NCBI GenBank assembly: GCA_050185195.1
Contig: JBFWZQ010000011.1
Coordinates: 47,336-111,335 of the forward strand
Direction of reading: 5' to 3'
From: CADEFQ01 sp050185195
Lineage (GTDB): Bacteria > Pseudomonadota > Gammaproteobacteria > Steroidobacterales > Steroidobacteraceae
Length of the DNA stretch: 64,000 bases
The translations under genes were made by a program, and so were the position numbers. Below are positions 44,726-53,986 of this stretch, piece by piece. The notes beneath the pieces were generated by a model. The model ran no database searches and was not told the DNA's origin. It saw only the letters and a program-made list of their open reading frames with translations. Each line of letters starts with the position of its first letter. Within the stretch, counting starts at the first letter, position 1.

Positions 44726-46741
44726 TCAGGCGGCGATGCCGTGCTGGCGCAGCAGCGGGGCGATGTCGGGCTTCCTGCCGCGAAACTCGATGAAGGCCTC
44801 GAGCGCATCGCGACTGCCGCCGCGCGAGAGGATCGCGTCGAGGAATCGGTCGGCAGTCGCGCGGTCGAAGACGCCGGCTTCCTCGAAGGCGGCGAACGCG
44901 TCGGCCGCGAGCACTTCGGCCCATTTGTAGCTGTAGTAGCCGGCGGCATAACCGCCCGCGAACACGTGCCCGAAGCTGTGCGGGAAGCGGTTCCAGGGCA
45001 CCGCGGGCACCACCGCCACTTCGTCGCGCACCTCGTCGAGCGTCTCGAGCACGCGGCCGCCGCGCGCGGCCGTGTACTCGGCATGGAGGCGAAAGTCGAA
45101 CAGCGCGAACTCGATCTGGCGCATCGTCGCGAGTCCCGCGTGGAAACTGCGGGTGGCGATGAGCTGGCGCTGCCGGTCGACCGGCAGCGGTTCGCCGGTC
45201 ACGTGGTGGGCGGAGATTTCCGCGAGCACGCCTTCATGCCAGGCATAGTTCTCGAGGAACTGGCTCGGCAGCTCGACGGCGTCCCACGCGACGCCGTTGA
45301 TGCCCGCGAGGCTCGGGTAGGCGACGCGCGTCAGCATGTGGTGCAGGCCGTGGCCGAACTCGTGGAAGAGCGTCACGACGTCGTCGTGCGTCAGCAGGGC
45401 CGGCTGGCCGCTGCCCGGCGGCAGGAAATTGCAGACGAGGTACGCCACCGGCGTGGTGGCGCCGCCCGCAATCGCCTTGCGCCCGACACAATCGTCCATC
45501 CACGCGCCGCTGCGTTTGTGGGCGCGCGCGTACGGGTCGAGGTAGAAGCTGCCGACCAGGGCGCCCTGCAATTCGATCTCGAAATAGCGGGCGTCCGGGT
45601 GCCACGTGGCGACGCCGCTGCGCTCGACGATGCGCAGGCCGAACAGGCGCTCGGCCACCTTGAACAGGCCCGCCAGCACGCGCGGCAGTGGGAAATACGA
45701 TCGCAGCTCTTCCTGCGAGATGGCATAGCGGCTCTTCTGTAGCCGCTCGGCCCAGAAGGCGACGTCCCAGGCCTCGAGCTTCACGCCGGCGAACCGCTCG
45801 AGCTCGGCGAACTCGCGCTGCGCGGCCGGGCGGGCCGCCCGCGCGAGTTCACGCAGGAAGGCGATCACTTCCGGCACGCTCTTTGCCATGCGGGTCGCGA
45901 GTGCGTTCTCGGCGAAGTTGCCGAAGCCGAGCAGGCTGGCCGCCTCGTGGCGCAGGCGCAGGATGTCTTCCATCACCTGCGAGTTGTCCCATCGGCCGGC
46001 GAGCGGGCCCCGGTCGGACGCACGCGTCGTCCACGCCTCGTAGAAGTCGCGCCGCAAGGCCTGCGACTCCCCATCGGTGATCACCGCCACATAGGTCGGC
46101 TGGTCGAGCGCGAGCAGCCAGCCCTCGCGACGCGCCTCGTGCGCGCGGGTGCGCGCCTGCTCGACGATCATGGCATTGAGCCCGGCGAGTTCCGCGGGGT
46201 CGGTGACGAGCCGTGTCCAGGCGTTCGTCGCGTCGAGCACGTTCTCCTCGAACTTCGACTGCAGGGCCGAGAGTTCGAGCATCACCGCCTTGAAGCGCGC
46301 CTTCTTCTCCTGCGCGAGCGCGACACCCGCGAGCTGGAAGTCGCGCAGCATGTGCTCGACGACACGCTGCTGCACCGGGTCGAGCGTGGCGGACTCGCGC
46401 CCGGCGATGGCAGCGTACGCGCGATAGAGCGGTTCGCTCTGCGCGAGGTCGGTGTGGTACTCCGTCAGCAACGGCAGGCAGGTGTTGTATGCCTCGCGCA
46501 GCGGCGCGGAGTTCGCGACCGCGTTCAGGTGGCTCACCGGCGACCAGGTGCGGGCAAGGCGGTGATGCAGGTCTTCGAGCGGCTCGACGACGCGCGCGAA
46601 GCTCGGTGTTGCGTCGGCGGCGAGCTGCGCGACGCGGGCGCGGCTTTCCTCGAGGAGCGCGCGGATCGCCGGCTCGACGTGCTCGGGGCGGATCGCATCG
46701 AAACGGGGCAGCAACTGGCCTGATTGCAGGGGGTTCGACAT
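44726..46741 (-). CDS. prlC: Oligopeptidase A (M3 metallopeptidase)
   Basis: The 671-residue cytoplasmic enzyme degrades peptides including cleaved signal peptides. The zinc site is HEFGHGLHH (H460, E461, H464), with E490 of VELPSQFLEN as the third ligand, and the length matches PrlC. The ATG at 46741 is chosen because the preceding in-frame part is unlike the family and would overlap gor. The divergent glutathione reductase gene starts only 31 bases away, so their promoters overlap each other's coding regions. Confidence 0.93.
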   Translation of the reverse strand: MSNPLQSGQLLPRFDAIRPEHVEPAIRALLEESRARVAQLAADATPSFARVVEPLEDLHHRLARTWSPVSHLNAVANSAPLREAYNTCLPLLTEYHTDLAQSEPLYRAYAAIAGRESATLDPVQQRVVEHMLRDFQLAGVALAQEKKARFKAVMLELSALQSKFEENVLDATNAWTRLVTDPAELAGLNAMIVEQARTRAHEARREGWLLALDQPTYVAVITDGESQALRRDFYEAWTTRASDRGPLAGRWDNSQVMEDILRLRHEAASLLGFGNFAENALATRMAKSVPEVIAFLRELARAARPAAQREFAELERFAGVKLEAWDVAFWAERLQKSRYAISQEELRSYFPLPRVLAGLFKVAERLFGLRIVERSGVATWHPDARYFEIELQGALVGSFYLDPYARAHKRSGAWMDDCVGRKAIAGGATTPVAYLVCNFLPPGSGQPALLTHDDVVTLFHEFGHGLHHMLTRVAYPSLAGINGVAWDAVELPSQFLENYAWHEGVLAEISAHHVTGEPLPVDRQRQLIATRSFHAGLATMRQIEFALFDFRLHAEYTAARGGRVLETLDEVRDEVAVVPAVPWNRFPHSFGHVFAGGYAAGYYSYKWAEVLAADAFAAFEEAGVFDRATADRFLDAILSRGGSRDALEAFIEFRGRKPDIAPLLRQHGIAA

Positions 46742-46772
46742 CGTTCCATTGTAGCCGTGTGTAGAATGGGAA

Positions 46773-48122
46773 ATGCCTGAAAAATACGATCTTGCGGTCA
46801 TCGGCGGCGGCAGCGGCGGGCTCGCCTGCGCGCAGCGTGCGGCGGAGTACGGCGCGCGCGCCGTGGTCATCGAATCCGGTCGCCTGGGCGGCACCTGCGT
46901 CAATGTCGGCTGCGTGCCGAAGAAGGTCATGTGGAACGCCGCCGAGCTCGCCACCGGCCTGCGGGACGCGGCGGAATACGGCTTTGCGCTCGACGCGCGC
47001 GGCCTCGACTTCGCGGCGCTGAAGGCGAAGCGCGACGCCTACGTCGTGCGCCTGAACGACATCTATGCGAGGAACCTCGACAAGCGCGGCGTGGCGTTGG
47101 TCCGCGGCCGCGCGCAGTTTGCGGGCGCGCACGAGATCGCGATCGACGGGCAGGCGATCCGCGCCGAACGCATCGTGATCGCGACCGGCGGGCGGCCGCA
47201 GCGCGCGCGCTTCCCGGGCGGGGACCTCTGCATCGACTCGGACGGTTTTTTCGACCTGGCCGCGCTGCCGGCGCGCACGCTCGTCGCGGGCAGCGGTTAC
47301 GTGGCCGTCGAGCTCGCGGGCATCCTCGCCGGGCTCGGTTCGCGGGTCACGCTCGCGATCCGCTTCGATCGCGTGCTGCGTGCGTTCGACACGATGCTGG
47401 GCGACGGGGCGATGCAGGGGTTGCGCGATGCGGGTGTCGAGATCGTCACCGGTGCGACGGCCGCGAAGCTCGTGCGCGGGGACGGGGCGCTCGAACTCAC
47501 CCTCGTCGACGGCCGCGTGCTGCCGCCCGTCGACTGCATGCTGTGGGCCGCGGGGCGCGAGCCGATCGTCGACGGCCTCGGGCTCGGGCACGCGGGTGTC
47601 GCGCTCGCCCCGTCAGGGTTCGTGCAGGTCGACCGGTTGCAGCAGACGAGCGCCGCGCACGTGTTCGCCATCGGGGACGTGACCGGCCGCCTGCCGCTCA
47701 CGCCGGTCGCGATCGCGGCGGGGCGCCGGCTCGCCGATCGCCTGTACGGCGGCATGGCGGATCGCCATCTCGACTACGAAAACGTGCCGACCGTGGTGTT
47801 CACGCATCCGCCGATCGGCACCGTCGGGCTCACCGAGGCCGAGGCGCGTGCGCGTTTCGGGGACGCGGCCGTGCGCGTGTACACGTCGAACTTCGTGCCG
47901 ATGTACTACGCGCTCACGACCCACAAGGCGCGCGCGGCGATGAAACTGGTCGTCACGGGGCCGGACGAGCGCATCGTCGGCCTGCACGTGATCGGCGACG
48001 GCGCCGACGAGATGCTGCAGGGTTTTGCGGTCGCGGTGAAGATGGGAGCGCGCAAGCGCGACTTCGACGACACCGTCGCGATCCACCCCACTTCCGCCGA
48101 GGAATTCGTGACGATGCGGTAA
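46773..48122 (+). CDS. gor: Glutathione-disulfide reductase
   Basis: The 449-residue flavoprotein reduces oxidised glutathione with NADPH. It shows the FAD motif GGGSGGLACAQRA, the redox pair C42 and C47 in GGTCVNVGCVPKK, an NADPH domain (VAGSGYVAVELAGILAGLG) and the C-terminal H438-P-T-S-A-E-E active-site base. The length is normal. It converges on aroE with 5 bases between stops, and its start lies 31 bases from the prlC start. Confidence 0.94.
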   Translation: MPEKYDLAVIGGGSGGLACAQRAAEYGARAVVIESGRLGGTCVNVGCVPKKVMWNAAELATGLRDAAEYGFALDARGLDFAALKAKRDAYVVRLNDIYARNLDKRGVALVRGRAQFAGAHEIAIDGQAIRAERIVIATGGRPQRARFPGGDLCIDSDGFFDLAALPARTLVAGSGYVAVELAGILAGLGSRVTLAIRFDRVLRAFDTMLGDGAMQGLRDAGVEIVTGATAAKLVRGDGALELTLVDGRVLPPVDCMLWAAGREPIVDGLGLGHAGVALAPSGFVQVDRLQQTSAAHVFAIGDVTGRLPLTPVAIAAGRRLADRLYGGMADRHLDYENVPTVVFTHPPIGTVGLTEAEARARFGDAAVRVYTSNFVPMYYALTTHKARAAMKLVVTGPDERIVGLHVIGDGADEMLQGFAVAVKMGARKRDFDDTVAIHPTSAEEFVTMR

Positions 48123-48127
48123 GAGTT

Positions 48128-48958
48128 TCAGTTGCGCCAGTCGCGCAGCACTTCGAGCACGGGGCGCGTTTCGGGCCGCACGCCGCGCCACACGAGGAAC
48201 GATTCGGCGGCCTGCTCCACCAGCATGCCCCAGCCGAGATGCGCGCCCGCGGCGCCTTCGGCCAGTGCCCACGACAGGAAGGGCGTGGCGGCCTGCCCGT
48301 AGGCGAGGTCGTAGCAGATGGTGTTTGCGCCGATCACGGCGGGGGTGATCTCGGGCCGCCCGCCCGCGAGGCTCGCGGCCGTGGCATTGACCACGAGGTC
48401 CCAGGGATGGGCCTCGATTTCATGGAAGCCGCAGCCCTGCACCGGCCCGAGGTCGGCGAAGCTCGCCGCGACCACGCGGGCGCGATCGGCGGTGCGGTTC
48501 GCGATCGTGAGGAGGCCCGGCGCCAGGTCGAGGAGCGGCGCGACGATGCCGCGCGTCGCGCCGCCCGCACCGAGGATCAGCACCCGCAGCCCCGCCACCA
48601 CGATGCCGAGGTTGCGCGTGAGGTCGCGTGCGAGGCCGACGCCATCGGTGTTGTCGCCGACGAGCGTGCCGTCGGCTTCCATCTTGAGCGTGTTCACCGC
48701 GCGCGCCTGGCTGGCGCGGGGGGTCAGGGTCTGTGCATACGCCGCCGCGGCCTGCTTGTGCGGCACGGTGACATTGAGCCCGCGGCCGCCGCCTTCGAAG
48801 AACCCGGCGACCCGCGACACGAACTCTTCCGGCGGCACGTCGTACAGGCGGTAGGCGATGCGCTGGCCGGTCTGCTTCGCGAACAGCCCGTGGATGAACG
48901 GCGAGCGGCTGTGCGCGACCGGGTGCCCGATGACGCCGTACTGGTCGATCTCGTCCAC
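48128..48958 (-). CDS. aroE: Shikimate dehydrogenase
   Basis: The 276-residue enzyme reduces 3-dehydroshikimate with NADPH in aromatic amino acid synthesis. It has GHPVAHSRSPFIHG (shikimate-binding Ser pair), NVTVPHK with the catalytic Lys, and the NADP motif ILGAGGATRGIV. The GTG at 48958 is chosen for a close purine-rich GGGGAGACGCA upstream and the family's usual start (DEIDQYGVIGHPVAHSRSP). It follows rlmJ by 28 bases in a minus-strand block that includes topA, smg and dprA. Confidence 0.93.
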   Translation of the reverse strand: MDEIDQYGVIGHPVAHSRSPFIHGLFAKQTGQRIAYRLYDVPPEEFVSRVAGFFEGGGRGLNVTVPHKQAAAAYAQTLTPRASQARAVNTLKMEADGTLVGDNTDGVGLARDLTRNLGIVVAGLRVLILGAGGATRGIVAPLLDLAPGLLTIANRTADRARVVAASFADLGPVQGCGFHEIEAHPWDLVVNATAASLAGGRPEITPAVIGANTICYDLAYGQAATPFLSWALAEGAAGAHLGWGMLVEQAAESFLVWRGVRPETRPVLEVLRDWRN

Positions 48959-48986
48959 TGCGTCTCCCCTCCCCCAGCGGCCAAGC

Positions 48987-49853
48987 TTACCGGCTTTCGG
49001 CGACGAGCGAGACGATCCGGGACCCTGCCTCGCCCGGCGCCAGCACGCGTTGCAGGGCCTGCTGCCACGCGTCGCAGCGTTCCGCGAACCGGTAGGGCGG
49101 ATTGACGACCACGAGCCCCGAGCCGTTGAGGCCGGCACGCGAGTCGGGCGGGTGGATCCAGAATTCCGCCGCGAGGGTCGGGCGGTCGATCCCGTGGGCC
49201 AGCTCCTGGTGCCAGCGGTCCGTATCGCGCTGGTCCTTCACCGGATACCAGAGCGCGACCACGCCGGTCGCGAAACGCTGGAGTGCGTCCTGCACGGCGG
49301 ATGCCGCCGCACGGAACTCGCCGCGCGTGTCCTCGTAGGGCGGGTCGATCAGCACGAGGCCGCGCCGTGCAGCCGGCGGCAGGTGCGCGCGCAGGCGCTG
49401 ATACCCGTCGCCGTGTTCGGCCACGATGCGCGCGCTGCGCCCGAGCGCCTTGCGCAGGGCCTCGAATTCGGCGGGCTGCGATTCGATCGCCACGCCCTGG
49501 TCCTGCGTACGCAGCAGCCGCGCGGCGATCAGCGGCGAGCCGGGGTAGTCGTGGCGGGCGCCGGTGTCGCGGCGCCACGCCTCGATCGCGGCCCGATAGT
49601 CGGCGAGTTCCGGTGTCGCGGCGGCGTGATCGGCCGGACCATGCGCGGCGAACAGCCGCTCGATGCCCGCCAGCGCCTCGCCGCTCGCCCGTGCATCGCC
49701 GCTGCCGAGCGCGTAACGGCCACGGCCGGCGTGGGTATCGAGGTAGAAGAAGCCCTTGTCCTTGCGTTGCAGGGCGCGCAGCAGCGCGACCAGGGCGATG
49801 TGCTTGTGCACGTCCGCGAAATTGCCGGCGTGGAAGGCATGCCGGTATTTCAT
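48987..49853 (-). CDS. rlmJ: 23S rRNA adenine-2030 N6-methyltransferase
   Basis: The 288-residue protein begins with the RlmJ signature MKYRHAFHAGNFADVHKH and has the N6-adenine methyltransferase motif DPPYE and a second NPPYRF near the C-terminus. The length is typical. It uses S-adenosylmethionine to modify A2030 of 23S rRNA. It follows topA by 10 bases. Confidence 0.93.
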   Translation of the reverse strand: MKYRHAFHAGNFADVHKHIALVALLRALQRKDKGFFYLDTHAGRGRYALGSGDARASGEALAGIERLFAAHGPADHAAATPELADYRAAIEAWRRDTGARHDYPGSPLIAARLLRTQDQGVAIESQPAEFEALRKALGRSARIVAEHGDGYQRLRAHLPPAARRGLVLIDPPYEDTRGEFRAAASAVQDALQRFATGVVALWYPVKDQRDTDRWHQELAHGIDRPTLAAEFWIHPPDSRAGLNGSGLVVVNPPYRFAERCDAWQQALQRVLAPGEAGSRIVSLVAESR

Positions 49854-49863
49854 CGAGGCGGCC

Positions 49864-52344
49864 TCAGGCGGGCTTGGTCGCGGGCGCTTTCGCCTTGGCC
49901 GCCGGCTTGCCCTTCTTCGCGGCGGCCTTCTTCTTCGGGGCCGCCTTTTTCTTCGGCGCTGCCGCTGCCGGCGGCGCAGCCGGCGCCGCGGCTTCCGCGG
50001 CCGCCTTCGGCGCCCCGGCCTTGCCGCCCGCCTTGCCGCCTTTCTGGGCGCCGCGCCGGCCGAAACGGCCGCCACGCTCGGGCGCCGCGGCGAGCAGCGC
50101 CCGGCACTCCTCGAGGGTGAGCGTTTTTGGATCGCGCTCCTTCGGGATCTTCGCGTTCTTCTTCTTGTCGGTGATGTACGGGCCGTAGCGGCCGTTCAGC
50201 ACCTGGATGTCGTCGACGCCGAAGTCCTGGATGATGCGGTTCGCATCGGCGAGCTTCTTCGCGGCGATCACCTCGAGCGCGCGCTCGAGCGTGATCGTGT
50301 ACGGGTCGTCTTCCTTGAGCGACGCGTACTTCGCGCCGTACTTCACGTAGGGCCCGAAGCGGCCGATGTTCGCCTGCACGGGCTCGCCCTCGGCGGTATC
50401 GCCGAGGTTGCGGGGCAGCTTGAAGAGCTCCATCGCCTCTTCGTAGCTGATCTTGTCCATCTTCTGGCCGGGGCGCAGCCCGGCGAAGCGCGGCTTGTCC
50501 TCGTCGTCGCGCGTGCCGATCTGCACGAAGGGCCCGAAGCGGCCCATGCGCACGCTGACCGGCTTGCCGCTCGCGGGGTCGGTGCCGAGCTCGCGCGCCT
50601 GCGCCACTTCGTCGCGCGACACGTTCTTCTCGGTGTGCTCGACGAGGTCGATGAAGGGCTTCCAGAACTTCTTCAGCGGCTGGGTCCAGTCCTCCTCGCC
50701 GCGCGAGACGGCGTCGAGCTCGTCTTCCATCGCCGCCGTGAAGCCGTACTCGACGTAGCGGTGGAAGTGCTTGGAGAGGAAGCCGTTGACGATCTTGCCG
50801 ATGTCCGTCGGGATGAACCGCCGGCTGTCCATATCGACGTATTCGCGGTCCTTCAGCGTCGAGATGATCGACGCATAGGTCGACGGCCGGCCGATGCCGT
50901 GCTCCTCGAGCGCCTTGACGAGCGACGCCTCCGAATAACGCGGCGGCGGCTCGGTGAAATGCTGCGCCGGGTGCACGCCCACGAGCGTGACGGCGTCGCC
51001 TTCCTTCATCGGCGGCAGCACGTGGTCGGAATCGTCCTCGACGGCGGCATCGTCGTGGCCTTCCTGGTAGACGGCCATGAAGCCGGGTTTCACCATCGTC
51101 GAACCGTTGGCGCGCAGCACGTGCGGGCCGGCGTTCATGTCGACCGCGACCGTGTCGAAGAGGGCGTGTGCCATCTGGCACGCGACCGCGCGCTTCCAGA
51201 TGAGCGCGTAGAGCTTCCACTGGTCGGGGTCGATGCGACCCTCGATCAGCTGCGGCGTGATGGCCGCGGAAGTGGGCCGCACCGCTTCGTGCGCTTCCTG
51301 CGCGTTGCGCGACTTGACCTTGTAGACGCGCACCTCGTCGGCCACCGCCTCCTTGCCGTAGAGCTGCGCCGCGACGTTCCTGATCTCGGTGATGGCTTCG
51401 GCCGCCAGCGAGACCGAGTCGGTGCGCATGTAGGTGATGAGGCCGACGCTGCCCTCGCCGTAGTCGACGCCCTCGTAGAGCTGCTGCGCGAGGCGCATCG
51501 TGCGCTGCGCGGAAAAACCCAGCTTGCGGGCCGCTTCCTGCTGCAGCGTCGAGGTGGTGAACGGCGGCGCGGGGTTGCGGCGCCGCTGCTTGCGATCGAT
51601 GCGCGCGACGGACAGCTTGCCGGCCGCCGCCTCGTTGAGCGCCCGCTCGACCGCGTGCGCGGCCCCGGCGTTCGTGAAGCTGAACTGTTCGACCTTCGCG
51701 CCGGCGTACTCGACGAGCTTCAACGGGAACTGCTGCCCCGAGTGCGCGCCCTCGGCGTCGATCGTCCAGTATTCCTGCGCGATGAAGCGCTGGATCTCCT
51801 CTTCGCGCTCGCAGATCATGCGCAGCGCGGGGCTCTGCACGCGCCCGGCGGAGAGCCCGCGCCGCACCTTCTTCCACAGCAGCGGCGAGAGGTTGAAGCC
51901 CACGAGGTAATCGAGCGCGCGCCGCGCCTGCTGCGCGTTCACGAGGTCCATCGACAGCGGCCGCGGCGCTTCGATCGCCTGGCGGATCGCGTTCTTCGTC
52001 ACCTCATAGAAGGCGACGCGGTGCACGGCCTTGCCGTCGAGTGCGCCACGATCGTCCAGCAGCTCGCGCAGGTGCCAGGAAATCGCCTCGCCCTCGCGAT
52101 CGGGGTCGGTGGCGAGGTAGAGCGCGTCGGCCTTCTTCAGCGCGCGCGCGATCGCATCGACGTGTTTCTCGTTCTTCTCGAGCACGCGATAGATCATCGC
52201 GAACTTCTTGTCCGGGTCGACCGCGCCTTCCTTCGGCACGAGGTCGCGCACGTGGCCATAGGAGGCGAGCACCTCGAAGTCCTTGCCGAGGTACTTCTTG
52301 ATGGTGCGCGCTTTCGCGGGCGATTCGACGATGACGAGGTTCAA
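49864..52344 (-). CDS. topA: DNA topoisomerase I with repeat-type C-terminus and TTG start
   Basis: The 826-residue enzyme relaxes negative supercoils. TOPRIM motifs are NLVIVESPAKA (E7) and ATDPDREGEA (D80, D82, E84). The active Tyr is Y305 in GLITYMRTDS. The C-terminal part has three repeats of the GRFGPFVQ/GRFGPYVK/GRYGPYIT kind, instead of the four-Cys zinc ribbons of E. coli TopA, and a Lys/Ala-rich tail (KKKAAPKKKAAAKKGKPA). The start is a TTG overlapping the smg stop (TTGA). It is the first codon that gives the normal N-terminus. Confidence 0.92.
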   Translation of the reverse strand: MNLVIVESPAKARTIKKYLGKDFEVLASYGHVRDLVPKEGAVDPDKKFAMIYRVLEKNEKHVDAIARALKKADALYLATDPDREGEAISWHLRELLDDRGALDGKAVHRVAFYEVTKNAIRQAIEAPRPLSMDLVNAQQARRALDYLVGFNLSPLLWKKVRRGLSAGRVQSPALRMICEREEEIQRFIAQEYWTIDAEGAHSGQQFPLKLVEYAGAKVEQFSFTNAGAAHAVERALNEAAAGKLSVARIDRKQRRRNPAPPFTTSTLQQEAARKLGFSAQRTMRLAQQLYEGVDYGEGSVGLITYMRTDSVSLAAEAITEIRNVAAQLYGKEAVADEVRVYKVKSRNAQEAHEAVRPTSAAITPQLIEGRIDPDQWKLYALIWKRAVACQMAHALFDTVAVDMNAGPHVLRANGSTMVKPGFMAVYQEGHDDAAVEDDSDHVLPPMKEGDAVTLVGVHPAQHFTEPPPRYSEASLVKALEEHGIGRPSTYASIISTLKDREYVDMDSRRFIPTDIGKIVNGFLSKHFHRYVEYGFTAAMEDELDAVSRGEEDWTQPLKKFWKPFIDLVEHTEKNVSRDEVAQARELGTDPASGKPVSVRMGRFGPFVQIGTRDDEDKPRFAGLRPGQKMDKISYEEAMELFKLPRNLGDTAEGEPVQANIGRFGPYVKYGAKYASLKEDDPYTITLERALEVIAAKKLADANRIIQDFGVDDIQVLNGRYGPYITDKKKNAKIPKERDPKTLTLEECRALLAAAPERGGRFGRRGAQKGGKAGGKAGAPKAAAEAAAPAAPPAAAAPKKKAAPKKKAAAKKGKPAAKAKAPATKPA

Positions 52345-52817
52345 TGCGGTGCGTAGCCGTCGCTGTCGAACACGAGGTCTTCCATGCGCGCGTAGGCCTC
52401 CCCCTGCCCCGGCTGGCTCGACAGCACCATCAGCACGACCCATTTCAGCTGGTCGATCGAGAGTTCCTCGGCATCGAGCGCGAGCATGCGGTCGATCACG
52501 ATCTCGCGCTGCGCCGGCGAGAGGATGCCGGTGCGCTCGAGCGTGAGCAGGAAGCCGCGCGATTCGGTCGACATGCGCGCGAGTTCGCCCTCGGCGTAGA
52601 CGCGGATGGCGCGCGGCCCCATGGCGAAGTCGGGGCGGTGGCGTTCGCCCGCGAGGTCGGCGAGCCAGTCGAGCGCACGCTCCACGTTCGGCGCGGAAAA
52701 GCCCGCGCGCTCGAGGTCGTGCGCGAGCGTTTCACGCTCGGGCACGTCGGGGGTGTCTTCGAGCATGTAGTGGTCGAAGACATAGATAAGGATGTCGAGA
52801 ACGCTGCCTGTGATCAT
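52341..52817 (-). CDS. smg: Smg (DUF494) protein
   Basis: The 158-residue protein matches the Smg/DUF494 family found between dprA and topA in many gammaproteobacteria: VLDILIYVFDHYM at the start and QLKWVVLMVLSSQPGQGEAYARMEDLVFD at the end. Its role is unknown. It overlaps dprA (ATGA) and topA (TTGA), so the three are translated together. Confidence 0.93.
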   Translation of the reverse strand: MITGSVLDILIYVFDHYMLEDTPDVPERETLAHDLERAGFSAPNVERALDWLADLAGERHRPDFAMGPRAIRVYAEGELARMSTESRGFLLTLERTGILSPAQREIVIDRMLALDAEELSIDQLKWVVLMVLSSQPGQGEAYARMEDLVFDSDGYAPH

Positions 52818-53917
52818 CGTTGCTTCTGGATACGGCCGTAGCGGCCGCCCGGGTAAGGGGCAATGTGTCCCTCGAGTTCGAGTATGAGGAGCATTGACGC
52901 CACCGAATCGGCCGGCAAACCGGTCCGTTCGACGATCGCATCGACGCCCGTGGGGTCAAAGCCGAGCGCATCTAACAGGATTTCGTATTCCTTGTCCAAC
53001 CGCGGGGGTGGCCCATCCGCCCTCGGGCTGCTTGCAAGTTGCTGTTTCGTAAAGGGAAATTTGAGCTCTTCCAGGATGTCCGCGGCACATTCCACCAGCT
53101 TGGCGCCGCTGCGGATCAGCTGGTGGCAGCCCCGGGAGAGCGGGTTGTGGATGGAACCCGGGATCGCGAACACCTCCCGGCCCTGCTCCCCGGCGTGCCG
53201 GGCGGTGATGAGCGAGCCGCTGCGGCGCGCGGCCTCCACCACGAGTACCCCGAGCGAGAGGCCGCTGATGATGCGGTTGCGCTGGGGGAAGTGCGCGGGC
53301 AGCGCCGGGGTGCGCGGAGGAAACTCCGACACGAGCGCGCCCGAGGCGGCGATTTCATCGGCGAGGGCCGCGTGTTCGCGCGGGTACACCGTGTCGAGGC
53401 CCGTGCCGCACACCGCGAGCGTGCGTCCCGCGGCCTTGAGGGCGCCGCGATGCGCCGCCCCGTCGATGCCGAGTGCGAGGCCGCTCGTGATGGCGAGGCC
53501 GCCCGCCGCGAGGTAGCGCGCGAACTCCTGCGCATCGGAGCGCCCGCCCGCCGTGGGGTTGCGGCTGCCGACGATCGCCAGCTGTGCCGACGCGAGCAGG
53601 CCCGCGTCCCCCCGCACCCAGAGGTACGCCGGCCCGTGGCGGGTTTCCTGCAGCAACGGCGGGTAGCGCAGGTCCACGCAGGCAATCAGTTGCGCGCCCG
53701 AGGATTCGAGCCATGCGCGGTCGAGGTCGAGCTGCGCACGATCGGGCGCGGTGGCCCACGCGACCGCGGCGTCCGGCCAGCCGCAGGCGCGCAGGCGCGC
53801 CTCGGGCAGGCGCAGCACGCCATCGGCGTCGCCCGCCACCGCGAGCGCCGCGGCGAGCTGTTCGGCGGTCAGCCCGGGGCAGCGCGCGAGCGCGAGGGCA
53901 CTGGCGTCGGCAGGCAT
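52814..53917 (-). CDS. dprA: DNA-processing protein DprA (Smf)
   Basis: The 367-residue protein loads RecA on incoming single-stranded DNA during transformation. It has the Rossmann motif GSRNPTAGGRSDAQEFARYLAAGGLAITSGLALGIDGAAHRGAL and the conserved GSLITARHA and NPLSRGCHQLI segments, with a C-terminal winged-helix-like region. Length and order with smg and topA are normal. It faces the maiA gene, which begins about 70 bases away on the plus strand. Confidence 0.94.
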   Translation of the reverse strand: MPADASALALARCPGLTAEQLAAALAVAGDADGVLRLPEARLRACGWPDAAVAWATAPDRAQLDLDRAWLESSGAQLIACVDLRYPPLLQETRHGPAYLWVRGDAGLLASAQLAIVGSRNPTAGGRSDAQEFARYLAAGGLAITSGLALGIDGAAHRGALKAAGRTLAVCGTGLDTVYPREHAALADEIAASGALVSEFPPRTPALPAHFPQRNRIISGLSLGVLVVEAARRSGSLITARHAGEQGREVFAIPGSIHNPLSRGCHQLIRSGAKLVECAADILEELKFPFTKQQLASSPRADGPPPRLDKEYEILLDALGFDPTGVDAIVERTGLPADSVASMLLILELEGHIAPYPGGRYGRIQKQR

Positions 53918-53986
53918 GGCCGGAGAATACTGCGGGCCGCGGCCCTACGCGCCGCGCGTTTCGGGGCCAAGCAGGGCGAATCAGGC

